In this document: positions 12,036 through 23,729 of the stretch, one piece after another
How the letters are laid out: each line of letters begins with the position of its first letter
How positions within the stretch are numbered: the first letter of the stretch is position 1
From: Watersipora subatra
Taxonomy: Eukaryota; Bryozoa; Gymnolaemata; Cheilostomatida; Watersiporidae
Reading direction: 5' to 3'
Length of the DNA: 64,000 nucleotides
Assembly: GCF_963576615.1 (NCBI RefSeq)
Contig: NC_088708.1
Coordinates: forward strand, 62,171,172-62,235,171
Program-made: the position numbers and the translations under genes
Notes under the pieces: generated by a model
What the model saw: the letters and a program-made list of their open reading frames with translations, nothing else
What the model was told of the DNA's origin: nothing
The model's database searches: none

Positions 12036-12121
12036 AAATAATATTATAGGCACTACAAACATGTTTTTCAAATATTGATTTAGAAATAATGTGATGGTTT
12101 GTAGTGCCTAAATATTATAAT
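12036..12121. repeat. Short fold-back with about 22-bp arms
   Basis: AGGCACTACAAAC at 12048-12060 and GTTTGTAGTGCCT at 12097-12109 are exact inverted copies, extended on the outside by ATAATATTAT-like sequence. The spacer is 36 bp. It resembles a tiny MITE. Confidence 0.7.
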
Positions 12122-12279
12122 AAAAAAATTTAATTTAAATAATAAAAAACCTTCGTTCTAAAAAGAGGAGAAAATTCACTCACTTGCTGATAAATTCATC
12201 TAATCACTGACAACATATAGTCACACTCGCACACTCAGCAGTGACACTATTCGACTCTCACTCACCCACTGACTAGTGT

Positions 12280-12395
12280 AATAGAACTAACTAGTGGTAG
12301 TACTAACTAGTAACTTACTAACTACTATTAGTAGTAGTAATAGTAGACTTTAGCAGTAGCAATAGTAATAGAACTAGCAGTAGAAATGACTCACT
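12280..12395. repeat. AGT/AAT cryptic simple repeat
   Basis: The run consists of AGTAGTAATAG, ACTAGT and AACTAGTGG variants and is low in complexity. It lies just downstream (lower coordinate) of the frame at 12405-12743. Confidence 0.7.
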
Positions 12396-12404
12396 TGTAA
12401 AATG

Positions 12405-12743
12405 TTAGGCTAGGCTCTTTTCTTTTGAAAGTGCATTCCTGCCGTTTTCGCAGTTGATGTAATAGCACTGTGTACCTACATCCTTCTGTATCTTGTATAA
12501 ATTATTAGTAGTAGTCTCAGTAGTCTGTCTCTTCAATTTAGTGGTGTATTTGCAATCACCTGTAGCTGTTAAATGAAGAACTAAATTTCTTTTCTCAGAT
12601 TGAACACAATAAAATTTACCCAGATTAACTGAACATGGCGCTAACGGATTGCCATTCTTTCGAATGACTTTGGCCATTCCAGGGGTTTTGAGTTTAATGG
12701 TTTCACCTATCTCATTGATAAATGACTTTAGCAATATAATCAC
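12405..12743 (-). CDS. Uncharacterised open frame, possibly transposon N-terminal exon
   Basis: A 112-codon minus frame reads KTPGMAKVIRKNGNPLAPCS ... LKRQTTETTTNNLYKIQKDV ... SKEKSLA. Composition is ordinary, with a basic middle and a Thr-rich coil-like segment. No domain is recognised. Its position upstream of the P-element-like exons on the same strand makes an N-terminal part of that transposon conceivable. A chance frame is also possible. Confidence 0.25.
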   Translation of the reverse strand: MIILLKSFINEIGETIKLKTPGMAKVIRKNGNPLAPCSVNLGKFYCVQSEKRNLVLHLTATGDCKYTTKLKRQTTETTTNNLYKIQKDVGTQCYYINCENGRNALSKEKSLA

Positions 12744-12749
12744 ATAAAA

Positions 12750-15400
12750 GTATTCAAGACATCAAAGCCGTTGGTTGCCGTGGCGCATACCAGCTTTGCT
12801 ACTGGATATTAGTTTAGAAGACAGTGATAGGTAGTTAAAATTATAGCTGTTAGCAAGCTTATGTCGTTATTGAGTTGACAAGGTTTGACAAGATAATATT
12901 ACATGTCTCGTTCTTCGACAACAGAAATTTATTTATTAATATGACTGATGATTCATTGCATTTGAAAAATTGTTTGGTTGGGTTCAGTACAAGCGAATGG
13001 TTCAGTAAAACATAAATGTATCCAAACAACTCAGCATAAGCTGTACAATTTCACAGGATATCAATATAGACAAAGCAAACTGAATTGCAAGCTTCCTAAA
13101 AATACTATGATATGTCAATATGTAATCAAATTGTATCTACAAATTCTTAGTTTCTGTTCTGTGCTATAATAGGAGTAGCTTTGATATGATATACACAAGT
13201 AAGGATTTAGCTACATGCGTGTCATTTAGACACATAAGAGTTTATTAAACTGTGTTCTCTAAAGTTTACAAGTAGCATCGCTCCTCGTTAGGACCAGACT
13301 TCAACTCTAAATGTTATGTGAGTGTTTAGCAGAGGCAGGTTCCTTCTTTACTAGCACCTTATATAACTGTATGTATATATGCTGGTAGTAGAGCTTGCAC
13401 CTGTGTCCCCTCTGAAGATGCTTAGAAATACAAACCTTCTAATATCTGACCCTTTAACAGCAGCTTTTCTAATGCAATTTTGTTTTAAAGAAGGATACTT
13501 TTAGAAGGAGATTAGCTGCCACAAACTGCATTTAAAACCATCCATGTCAGTTCTCACATCACAATCTATATCAGTTTTTAATTTGTTTATTTTCATAATA
13601 AATCAAGTAAACTATTAAAATTCATAACTGCAAAGCTTTGAAACATTGAAAACGTATAAGAGAAATCATGGATATTGAACATCATTAGTGATAAACAACC
13701 AGGAGGTTTACTACCATGTCAAATGCTCATTGCAGTTTTTCAATTAGCAAACCAACTGTGATTTCAGCATTTTTGAAAGCCTACCTATTTATTTCTTGAA
13801 AAGAATATCAACTCTCACAAAGGATATCTTCAAAGCATGAACATGTGAACTAGTCACAAATACGATAGAATTTAAAACCAAAAAAATGTCCATAAATTCC
13901 TGTACAGTTCCGTTTTCCTTTCAGCTATTATGAACTATCTCATGTTTATTAATTTATTACTCTTTTCTGTGAATCGTGCTTGCCGATTCACAGAAAAGTG
14001 CAGAAAAGTGCATCTCTCGAAGTGCAGGCTATAAACATTAAGAATATACAAGGTTTTATAAATATTTTATAATGCTAAAAACATTCGTGCAACAGGGCTT
14101 ATATTTACCGAACATGGAACAGCTTGTTCATTGTAAATGATAGAATACTACAGAATAACTGCACAAATCACGATTCAACAAAAACATAGCACCAGCCAGT
14201 GAGAATGACATAAACACTAGTGACCATTAACCGCTATGGTATAACTAGTATTGCGAGTATATTGGCTTTCATTTATTATAATAATAGTAATAATGATGGT
14301 TAGTATTATTATCGTGCAACATGACCAAAGTTGGTTGCAACAGCTCATTCATTGCGTGCAAATTCAGACAATCTGTTTACTAAGGGTAAATAAATCATGG
14401 AATTTTAAAACTACCAAGTTGGTTGGTTCATTGTTCAATTGAACTAAGCAAATCAGCTCAGAGCTATCATTTCTGCAATCATGTCTTGTAGGAAAGAGTG
14501 ACGGCTGCAAATTTTATGCATTATAAGAAAACAATTATGTGATAGATAGCTGTATTGTGATGAAGAGTGAGTTTTCCTACAAAACAGTTGTTAACTACGG
14601 TTGGGCACAAGCAGGAATGCTGGTCCATGAGGAGCATGAAATCTTGTCATTATAACCATTATCTTGTCATTGCCATTATTGATATCAGCTATTGTTTGAT
14701 CAAGTTTTGGCGGTTTTCATCTTGAAACATCTTGGCAGTCAGATCACTTCAAACATAAAAAGCAATTGCTAATTATAAAAAATATCAATAATTTCTGATA
14801 AAATCAACTGAATTTTTTTTGCAAGTTCATGTTTAAAATAAACTATAAATGGTCGCTGTTGTGTTCATAGAAGTTGTGAAAGTGAAGCTGGGCGTGATGT
14901 AGAAGTCTTTATTGTAAAGCCACCAGTACAGGCAGACAACTATTCATTTAGCTCCTTCATTTATATGGGACTGCATTCAAATCATATAGCTGGTCCCCTT
15001 ACAATAGCCACACATGAAAACAAAAAAAGCCATGCAAACATGAAGCATTGAGCACTTAAGTAAAAAGCTTGCATAACCAGTTAGCTAATCAGTTCTTGGT
15101 AGAGAGGTTTTGAATGTATGACCTGCAGTATCATAACAGTTGTTAAAACCAATTTTATCCTGACTATAATTATTAGTTGTTGTGATGCCACATCTTTTTT
15201 GTGATAGCCGTCCCAAAGAATTTTAAGGCTATTTCAAATGCTGTCTATCAATACATGCAATAATATATCAATAATGCGATGAATGAAATATCAGTATCAT
15301 TTAATATAGCTTTTTTATCCAACGTAATTGGATAAAGTTATAAAAAATTTTATTATTATATATTATCATATATTTAAATTTAAACCACAACTCACAAAAT
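12750..15400. other. No gene recognised
   Basis: AT-rich sequence with short chance frames. It contains an inverted repeat at about 13969-13996 (CTGTGAATCG...CGATTCACAG). It also contains a diverged copy of the dispersed repeat at 14695-14825, shared with 1820-1940. Nothing else stands out. Confidence 0.4.
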
Positions 15401-15401
15401 A

Positions 15402-16794
15402 TGGTAAAACCTCTATTTAAATGCTACCTTTATTTGAACTCAACTTCTATTTGACCGCCACTATAGAAGGTTTGAAAAATAGAGCACCACCCTTTGATTG
15501 AACACCACCTCTATTTGACCACCACTTTGACATTATTTGATCTTTACGAACCCATAATAGAAAGTGATCAGTAGAAAGTGTTCATGAAATCATATTAATA
15601 ATGACTCAGTTACATCAGTAACAATTAATTCTTTTGTGGTTGCTGTTCGTATCAAAGTCTGTTCTCTAACTCCAAAGCTTACAGTTTTTTACTTAAAACT
15701 TTGAAACCAATTCCATAGAAATAATTAATAACTGTATCAGGTTAATAGTAGTTCCTTGTTTAACGCTATCTTGATACTTCGAAGTATGTGAAAAACGGTT
15801 TACATTTACCATGGAATCTGTACTACTATTTTCAGACTATAACTTGTTCTAAGCACTCATGCGTTTAAAAGTTATCATTATTTTTTGCGAAAAGTTTTTC
15901 AAAATGCAACATGTAAATGTTTTGCTCTGCTAAAAAATTGTTTGTACTCTAAAATTGACTAGTTCAGCAGTGCAAAGGACTTGTGGTTAGAAGACACTGT
16001 GAAAGGTATTGAACAGCCAGAAGATGAATTGATTCTATATGAAAGCAACAATCAGAGTGCAACCTATATTTTAGCAGATATTTTTGTTTCTGCATGTATT
16101 GTAATTATAGTTTGTTTATGTCACTTGTTCTTGAACACATGTTTGTAGCATTTGCTAGATTATTATTATTATTTTTATTATATAACTTATAAACTTGCAG
16201 ACTTACAGCATATTATTTGATAACATCATAGCAGTATCTAAATTTGGCTTACAATGGCCCATAACTCCTTTTCAATTACACAAAAAAACCAGTTTTGGTC
16301 CCGAGCTATAGCAAACATATCAGTGAGTGCATTGAGCTTTAATGCAATATTGTTAAATATAGTTATAAAATAAAAATTTTATGCCTTTAAATTTGGACCG
16401 ACATAAAGAAATTAAAGCTTCAAATAATTGCACCACAGGCTAAGCAGAACACAGGCTATAAGACCATCGTAGGTTAACTGTAAACAATAGATATCAACTG
16501 GTAGAGATATTTCTCAGCTTTTCAGTGTATATTTATTTAGAGATCTACCACAAGTTGAAGGTAAGTTATAGCATATTTATCGCACCCAAAAGGGTTATTG
16601 TAGCTGCATTCGAAGGAGAGTGCAAAATGTAGGCGACATAGGGTAAATGGGTTACATTTAGCTTCCAAAATTTTAACAAACTCATTAAAAATTACTATGG
16701 CATCCTCTATTTGAATGACAACTCTGATAAACCATCACTACAGGAGAAGGTTTGAGAAATAGAGCGCCATGGTGTTCAAATAGTGGTTCTGCTG
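15402..16794. mobile_element. Pogo/Tigger-like element, TA-flanked, copy 1
   Basis: The left end TGGTAAAACCTCTATTTAAAT and the right end read inward, CAGCAGAACCACTATTTGAAC, form imperfect inverted repeats. Each is followed by GGTTTGA-AAATAGAGC blocks. TA flanks both ends (15400-15401 and 16795-16796). About 1.39 kb with no transposase frame. A shorter inverted relative lies at 28680-29330, sharing a long internal stretch around AATAATTAATAACTSTATCAGG. Confidence 0.6.
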
Positions 16795-16799
16795 TATCT

Positions 16800-18560
16800 C
16801 TGCTCTGAGTCAGAGTAAAAATGTAACAACATGTATTTTTTACGATATGCGCTCACATGAAGTATTGTGCCATCAGCAATCAAAACGCATTATTTTTTGC
16901 ATTGCAACATTCCAATGGCCAGAACAGAGCATACAGTCACACTATATCTTGAAATACATTCATCTGGTCAGCATGCTTTTCTTGTGTCTCATGAGATCTT
17001 TGGTATCAGCAGGCCTATACTGTTAGGCACAAGATTATCCATATGTAAATCTTAGCTAATACCCGACCTTAGACTACCTTGACTACCTTAGGCTATATTT
17101 CCCTCATGCTCAATGTGCTGCCCTGTTAATTTATGGCTAATCAGGTCATGAGCAGATCTGGAAGGTCAAGCTTCACTTCTACTCCCATTTTCAGTGCTGG
17201 CTCTTTCAGTAATTACAGATCATAGCGAACTTCTTTTGGTTGTTCAGTAATGAGAAGAACTTGCCATTTTGAACACTGGTGAGACAGCATGTGCAAAGGA
17301 TACATATCCTACTGAAACTGAGCTATTTATTCAATTTTATAGATTTTTGTGTAACTCTCAGGCACATTTTTAAGGAATACAATGTTTCTGGAAAATAGGG
17401 CAATTTAGTTTTTTTACTGAAGATACCTATTAATTCATCAGGCTGTATTTATAGTTAACATATGTAGCTTTTTTAGCTAGCATCACTAGCAAGAGAGGCA
17501 TTACAAGAATAGTTACAATTATAAGAAGTATGGATATTCTAGTGTAGTAAATAATATCACCATATTAGTGCATATAGTGGTAAACAGAATCAGTCTAAAA
17601 ACTGATAGCGGTGATAATAATAGCAAGAGTTGTTTCCCTTGATTATTATTGAACCATATAATTTATGTGCATAGAAATATTCTGTTCTCATGACAGAGTA
17701 TATGCTAGAATTTTGTCTCAAATACCAGTCTGATGGGAACACAAATATACCTAAGTGCACCAGCATCCTTCTATGAATGCAGTACCAACAGGGCCTCTAC
17801 AGATGATGGTGGCTGTATGCAATTGGAATAGCATTAGAAATCTGGTGTAATAATGTTGCCAAGTAACAAACCCTAAAAATATATGTATAGAGGAACATGC
17901 AGATAAAACAGAAAAAATTTGCTACCTAAGGATATCAGCTAACAGTACTTACAACTGTTCATTCCATTGTTTTGTTACTCTGCCAGCATGTCTTTGTTTA
18001 TATGCCTCATCTTGCATCATTATTTCGTGGTCGATCAGAAGGTAACACAAAAAAGCTAATTTGGCGAGATGATAGCATCCTAGTATTTTTTATCATAAAT
18101 TATCAGTACCACTTGTTCTAAGGACTCTGAAAGCACTTGTGTAACAGTAATTAAATTGCACAAAAAAATGAAGTAATATGAAACTTACTCTATTATCTCT
18201 GGCATGCAATTTCTAATTCAATTGCATCAGCAAAGTTATTAAAAGGTAATCTTTGGATGTGGTCAGCCACTGCTATACATATCACTGGTCAGTGTTTTTT
18301 TTCTGACTTATCAGGTTTATCTTTAATTTAACCGAGTACCTTATATGTACAACAACTGTTCCTACTGTTTAGTATATAAATGCATATCCTTAACTATGTG
18401 TGTACCTAATAAATACTAACAGCGAGTCATGGCAATTTCAAGTTCTTTGAAAATCTCACTATACAATGCTATGAAGTCTATGTACCTGAATAAACTCGTG
18501 TACGCATTCATTCCTAAATGAAGATGGTCATACAAGATGCTTATGCTACATTTAGTAATA
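16800..18560. other. No gene recognised
   Basis: AT-rich intergenic sequence with only short frames. I see no domain, RNA gene or clear repeat here. Confidence 0.4.
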
Positions 18561-18570
18561 CGCTAGAAGA

Positions 18571-18770
18571 ATGGCCGGCGTTGCAACAACAGGAATTCTA
18601 ATGGCAATGGCACAAGGTGCCATTGCCATTAGAATTGCCAATGGCACAATGTGCCATTACCTTGGCACATTGCCAATTTGCCAATATATAAATATATATA
18701 TATAAACCATAACAAGTTATTGCAAACCATCTGGTTATCCATTTATACCCAACATTGGCAACGCTGTCAT
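18571..18770. repeat. Nested palindromes, MITE-like
   Basis: ATTCTAATGGCAATGGCAC at 18595-18613 is followed by a 3-base loop and its perfect reverse complement to 18635. Directly after it, TGGCACAATGTGCCA and TTGGCACATTGCCAA continue the same TGGCA theme. Outer edges GGCGTTGCAAC (about 18577) and TTGGCAACGC (about 18753) may be diverged inverted termini around a TA-rich centre. Confidence 0.6.
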
Positions 18771-18909
18771 TTAGGAGTATTACAATATTGTTAAAAAAAG
18801 ATAAAATCTTTTCACATTGCTATAAAAATATTTTCACTATCTAATTCTTTACTAATTTATACTGCTCCAATCTATGTTGAGCACTCGGATTTCAGTTTTA
18901 GGTATGATA

Positions 18910-18994
18910 AACATATATATATATACACATATATAGATATATGTATAAAGAAATTGTAGAGCATACACACATATATATATATACACACATATAT
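18910..18994. repeat. TA/CA microsatellite
   Basis: Alternating TATATA and ACACAT runs end directly at the TA used by the next transposon. Confidence 0.8.
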
Positions 18995-18995
18995 A

Positions 18996-20114
18996 CAGTC
19001 AAACATGGATAACTCGTCCACGGATAGCTCGAACACATGGTTAATTCGAACATTTCCTTTGGTCCGTTCCTACGTAATGATAAATTGCTATAGATAACTC
19101 GAACTCAACACTGTTAATTCGAACTGTTTTTTTGCCCAACAGCTACCGAAACGGTTGTTTTCGCTTTAGAAAATCACTTTATTCAAAGCCATAGAGGTAA
19201 ACTTCATCTTTTCGTAATTCATAAGCGTCGTTATTACCACCATCGGCAAAATATTTTTGTCAACGACTTTTCTAAAAGTTTGGTGACATTTGATTTATAC
19301 TGCGATACGATGAATAGCACGGCTAACAGGGTCACGCGCGCAAGAATTTCCGCCACGCACATACAAAACAAAAATCGCATGTTGTTTTGTATGTGCGTGG
19401 CGAAAATCCTTGAGTGTGTGACTCGGCTAACCCGTGATGAATAGTTTTCCGACGTTGATTCCGTGTTGAATCAACGTCGGAATGTTGAATGTTTAAAATG
19501 TCTTAAAAATGTTGTAATTAAACGTATACGTGGTCTGAGCTACAAAAAACTATTCATCGTTTGACCTAAACGCAGAATACGTGTGTACATTCAATAAGTA
19601 TCTATTAAAAAAGCGTGAGTGATATAGAATGTACCGTAAAACCTCGTAAAACTTCTAATTGAACTGCCTCGGAGTGTTGCTCTTAACGAATCCCAGGTAA
19701 AGTAAGGTAATCTGCATAAACTTCAAGAAAAAACGGCAAAATTGATCGTGGGTAAAACCCCAAAAGAAAAAAATGTCTTTTCTTTTGAGCATTTCAACAA
19801 CGATCAAGTTTTGCCAATGTAAATCTGAAAAACGTCCAGGCAATAACATCACCTCAAACAACAAACCAATCTCAAGTGATAAAAAAATCTCTATACTTTT
19901 TCATGAAAACGTTTTAAACTTTACATTAGAAGCATTTAATTTGAAACAAGCCATTTGTGCTTTTGATTTATATTATAGTTTGTATATGTACATGTATCTA
20001 CTAATAAATAAGTAAATATATGGACTTGTGACAGTGCTCTGATAACTTGAACGCTCTGATAATTCGAACACTTTTGCTCGGTCCCTTGAAGTTCGAGTTA
20101 TCCATGTTTGACTG
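18996..20114. mobile_element. Pogo/mariner-like transposon with near-perfect TIRs
   Basis: The left end CAGTCAAACATGGATAACTC and its exact inverse at the right end (GAGTTATCCATGTTTGACTG) flank 1119 bp. TA duplications lie at 18994-18995 and 20115-20116. Subterminal TAATTCGAAC/GTTCGAATTA-type motifs repeat inside both ends. The interior has two further fold-backs: GCCACGCACATACAAAACAA with its inverse (about 19352-19404) and CCGACGTTGATTC with its inverse (about 19450-19481). No transposase frame is recognised, so it is non-autonomous. Confidence 0.8.
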
Positions 20115-20127
20115 TATATATATATAC

Positions 20128-20191
<64 letters not shown>

Positions 20192-20219
20192 ATATATATA
20201 TATATACACACATATATAC

Positions 20220-20305
<86 letters not shown>
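20113..20305. repeat. Long (TA)n microsatellite
   Basis: Almost pure TA with a few TG/CA interruptions. Translations here give only Tyr-Ile repeats, which are not coding. Confidence 0.95.
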
Positions 20306-20307
<2 letters not shown>

Positions 20308-20590
20308 CTATATTTCCCAACTAGGAGGCTTCTATCAATATATAATCCATGTTAGGAGGCTCTGAAAAATTAGGAGGCGTCCAGGGAGCCTCCTAATTCT
20401 AGCAGTGTTTATAGTGCTTAACAACCCTATAGAAGTATTTTAAACATGATTCCCATAATCGCCTTATATATCTATATTCATATATATGGAAAAGAGGAGA
20501 CAACTCCAACAAAAATTTGTAATTTTCTATCAATAAATTATAAACCCTAGGAGGCTCTTATATATGGAACTAGGAGGCATATATCAATTT
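20306..20590. repeat. TTAGGAGGC-motif repeats, related to the 32-33 kb satellite
   Basis: CTAGGAGGC, TTAGGAGGC or its inverse GCCTCCTAA occurs about seven times, several times beside TATCAATATATAA. This matches the monomer theme of the satellite at 32222-33190 in inverted orientation. The copies are scattered, not regularly spaced. Confidence 0.6.
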
Positions 20591-20599
20591 TAAAACATT

Positions 20600-21490
20600 C
20601 TTACTTTTAACTGTTTTAGTATCATTTCAGTTAATAGCACAATCTATTTAAAAACATATTGCAATAAGTTTATGACTAAGCATCAGCAAATACAAAGAAT
20701 TAGCAGCTATGTCGGATACAGTCAGTTTTGCTAATATTCATGATAGCTTTATTAGATTTGAGAAATAAAGTTGTATATTAACAAACTACAATACATTACA
20801 ATTTATTTGCTGACCCTCTTTATAGTTTTCAAGACTGCCATTTAAGCACTCCCTTTTTTTGCAAGGTTTCTCATTGATCTGCTCTTTTTTGTGAAAATTC
20901 ACAATAATTGCACATTATGGTTTCAACTGATGTTTAAGCATGGCTGTAGTAAAAGTTTAAATAAGTCTATAATCAGTACAATTCATATTTTCGATGCCGT
21001 TGCATCCAGCCACAAAATAAATCTATTTTTGAAACTTTGCATCCAAACGCAATACCTGAGAGATGGTTTTTTAGTCGAAGAATTGATTTTTTAATTTTAT
21101 TGAAGTAAAGTGGCAAAAGTATAACCACAGTATATAACAGCTAGAGAGATGTGGCTGTTATAATGTTGCTGTGGCTGTTAGGACTATTAGTTCTTCACCC
21201 ATGTAGTCTACTAGAGCTTGGTAGCAGCAGAATGACTACATGTAAGGGAGCAAGTCACATTCGGTAAGTTGTTCATGCTATTTTAGTCAATTTACAGTTT
21301 ATTTACTTGAAACATACAGTTTTAGAAAAGCAGTATAAATTTTATTTAATATTGAAATAGGACTAGCGTGAAAAAAAGTATGTTTCAATTATTATAATTT
21401 TTAAGGAATGTAGCACAGAACACGTTTGATATATTTTTTACATCCGTTTATGTCATCCAACTGCTGATATTGTTCTGCATAGAAAAGTCA
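20600..21490. other. No gene recognised
   Basis: Only short frames are present. A donor-like phrase (CACATTCGGTAAGT) near 21257 follows a short open segment, but no partner exon could be assigned. Confidence 0.35.
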
Positions 21491-22102
21491 AGAAAGGTCA
21501 GCATTATATTACCAAAAAGGAAAAAATCAAAACTTTTTGTAAAGTCCTAATTTTTGACTTTATTATTGTTACACGAATGTTCAGTTTTGTAACATCAACA
21601 CAGACACGCCAGCTGACAATTAATAGTTATTTTAGTGAATCAGTTAATTCTCCAACTTTAATCTATTTTCAGTTATTATTATTATAATTTTTGATGTTTT
21701 TTATAATGATAAGTAACGTTATTAATGTGGTTCTACCAACAGTCAAAACTGTTATTAGAATAACATGATCATAAAGTAATTGTATTATTGTTATCATGAA
21801 TAGTGAGAGTATGCGTATTTCAGTTATGATTTTGTAAGTAATAGTAGTACATGCATAGGCATAAGCAAGTAAGTGGGTATATGCAGCCTTTGAATTTTGA
21901 AACTTTTAGTATTTAGTTTGAATCTTGTGTAGTAATTGTGTAGTAATTAAGAGCTTAGCTGTTTTATAGAGCTTCAGTAGTAGGAGGCAGATATTCAAGT
22001 TTGCCAAAAAAACCTAACCAGTGAACTAAAATGTGTATTTTGCATTCATTTTGGTTTGTATATCTGTTTATGCTATTTGAATTATCTTTTCATTTTTTTG
22101 TA

Positions 22103-22187
22103 GAATTTTGGTAAGCATTATTGCCAGTATATTCATCAGATGGCAGAGAGTATTAGACAAGGTTGGATGTTTTTTTCTAGAAAAGGT
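22103..22187 (+). pseudogene. Decayed copy of the Tudor-like exon
   Basis: A TTTTTTTGTAG acceptor and a GTATGTTGCT donor are preserved, as at 27762-27842. Nucleotide identity is lower in between, and the translated peptide (NFGKHYCQYIHQMAES...) has lost the Tudor-like pattern GHRIQALYPPDGKWYEA of the other copy. Confidence 0.5.
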
Positions 22188-22516
22188 ATGTTGCTAATTA
22201 CACGTTGGTTTGCATAAAAAATATGTCAAAATAATCAAGGTTTCATCTACCGAAATTTATAATATTTTTTAACATATACATAATTATAGATTACAAGCTA
22301 TAAAACATTATATCAGTAAGGTTGTATTTTGAAATGTAGTAAAGTTTGACGTTTTGGCAAAGTCACTATGATAAGCAAAACTTTAAATTCACCAACACAA
22401 AATATACTGTAGAAAGTTTTACTGTAACTAGCAAATGTATACCTGACGTAAGAATGTAACAGCATGCCCAAAAGTAGTTTTTTTTTGTATAGTTGCAAAT
22501 AATCAATGACGCTTTA

Positions 22517-22590
22517 GTTATAGATAACTGCTGGATGAGAAGCATTGATGGCCCACACCAAAGACTGATTTGCAGACATCAAATTAAAGG
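22517..22590 (+). pseudogene. Second exon-like block, copy A
   Basis: One frame reads IDNCWMRSIDGPHQRLICRH and ends at a GTATGC donor. The paralogous segment at 29571-29630 reads VTYMDYQHRRVIFRHQIK, which looks like the closing strands of a Tudor barrel. The junction phase with the first block does not fit simply, so a functional transcript is doubtful. Confidence 0.35.
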
Positions 22591-23032
22591 TATGCGATAT
22601 TGCAATAAGTTGCTGTAAAATAGCACATTATACATGCGAGCCAAAAATTAGTGTAATAATTTGATATAGCCATAGCTTCAGTAAGAAAAGTTGTTAATTT
22701 TTACAGGCATTGTATTATTTAAACGCTTACATAAACCATTATGCCACTTTTGTGTTCTATTCATCTATTATTGGCAGATTACATAATATAAATAGCGCAA
22801 ACCAATCAAAGGAATGTAGCATAGCAAAGAGATTTAGTATTGCTCTTCTTAGTCTTTATGAGTCATGGTTGCAATTGCTGAGCAATTGCATAATTATATA
22901 AAATGAATAGTTTTCCATGGTTACTCATTACCACTTTTAGTTACTCAGTCAACACTGAGAGTAATTATCAGATTTGAGATATCATGTTTAGAGGCAGGAG
23001 ATTGACAAATATTTTGTTGGTTTTTACTCTTA

Positions 23033-23720
23033 CCCTGCCGTATGCGAATTTATGCTAAATCTATCAGCAACTGCCGTATGCACATTTTTGCGAATTTTCC
23101 AACAATTGCGTGGTCACCTAATTTTATTATCCAATAAAAACATAACGGATGATTTTAAAACTTTGATGGTATTGTCAGTGTGGTTCGAATATTTCTCTAA
23201 TAGATTAGTCTAAGATAACCAAGCAGTTTCAAATTTTTTTTTGAGAATTTCCAAAATAAAAATGGACATTTTTTGTGTAAGTTTTGTTAAGTATCGCGCA
23301 AGTCAGAAAACATATAATTACTTACATGTATGTTGATGACACTATAGTCAATTCAATTTCAGATTTTTGTGATTACACAGATAATTAAATTAGCAGCAGT
23401 GACTCTGATGATAGTGAAAATAATGGTTTTTTTAAGTGTAAGGGACATTGTAGAGCATCGTTTTAGCTTCGTAGCGATTGTAGCTTCACATAGCTTTAGC
23501 AATGCACAAAGTGAAGGTACATTGATTTTTGCATAGCACTATATGTTAACATTTTAGCAAAATAAAATATATTACAAAAAGTTTATAGATAAACTTTGAA
23601 GTTGAAACAAAATAGTATACATGCTTCATGTACATATCATGAAGCTAAATTGGCAATTTTCGGTGAAATGGCTGGCGGTAGGCCGGTAGCTTAGTTTGTA
23701 CATGGGTGGCAGTAAAAGGG
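23033..23720 (+). mobile_element. piggyBac-like MITE, copy 1
   Basis: It begins with CCCTGCCGTATGCG and ends with GGCAGTAAAAGGG. About 688 bp, it aligns throughout with the reverse complement of 27974-28657, for example GTAGCTTCACATAGC at about 23481 and its counterpart near 28158. The CCCTTT/AAAGGG ends with a TTAA-type target are those of piggyBac-like elements. Here the flanking TTAA sites are degraded (CTTA and TAAA). Confidence 0.6.
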
Positions 23721-23729
23721 TAAAGCTAT

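Larger units (their letters stand above)
21500..22800 (+). repeat. Segmental duplication, copy A (decayed Tudor-like locus)
   Basis: Blocks align in the same order with copy B at about 26050-29830. GATGTTTTTTATAATGATAA near 21690 pairs with 26205. A CATAAGCAAGTAAGTG block near 21860 pairs with 27510. The exon-like segment 22103-22187 pairs with 27762-27842. CACCAAAGACTGATTTGCAG (22556) pairs with 29611. CTTACATAAACCATTATGCC (22726) pairs with 29764. Copy A lacks the transposons found inside copy B, so they came after the duplication. Confidence 0.6.

Noticed and set aside
19973-20355. Open frames of about 100 codons on both strands
   Set aside because: Tyr-Ile repeats produced by the TA microsatellite.
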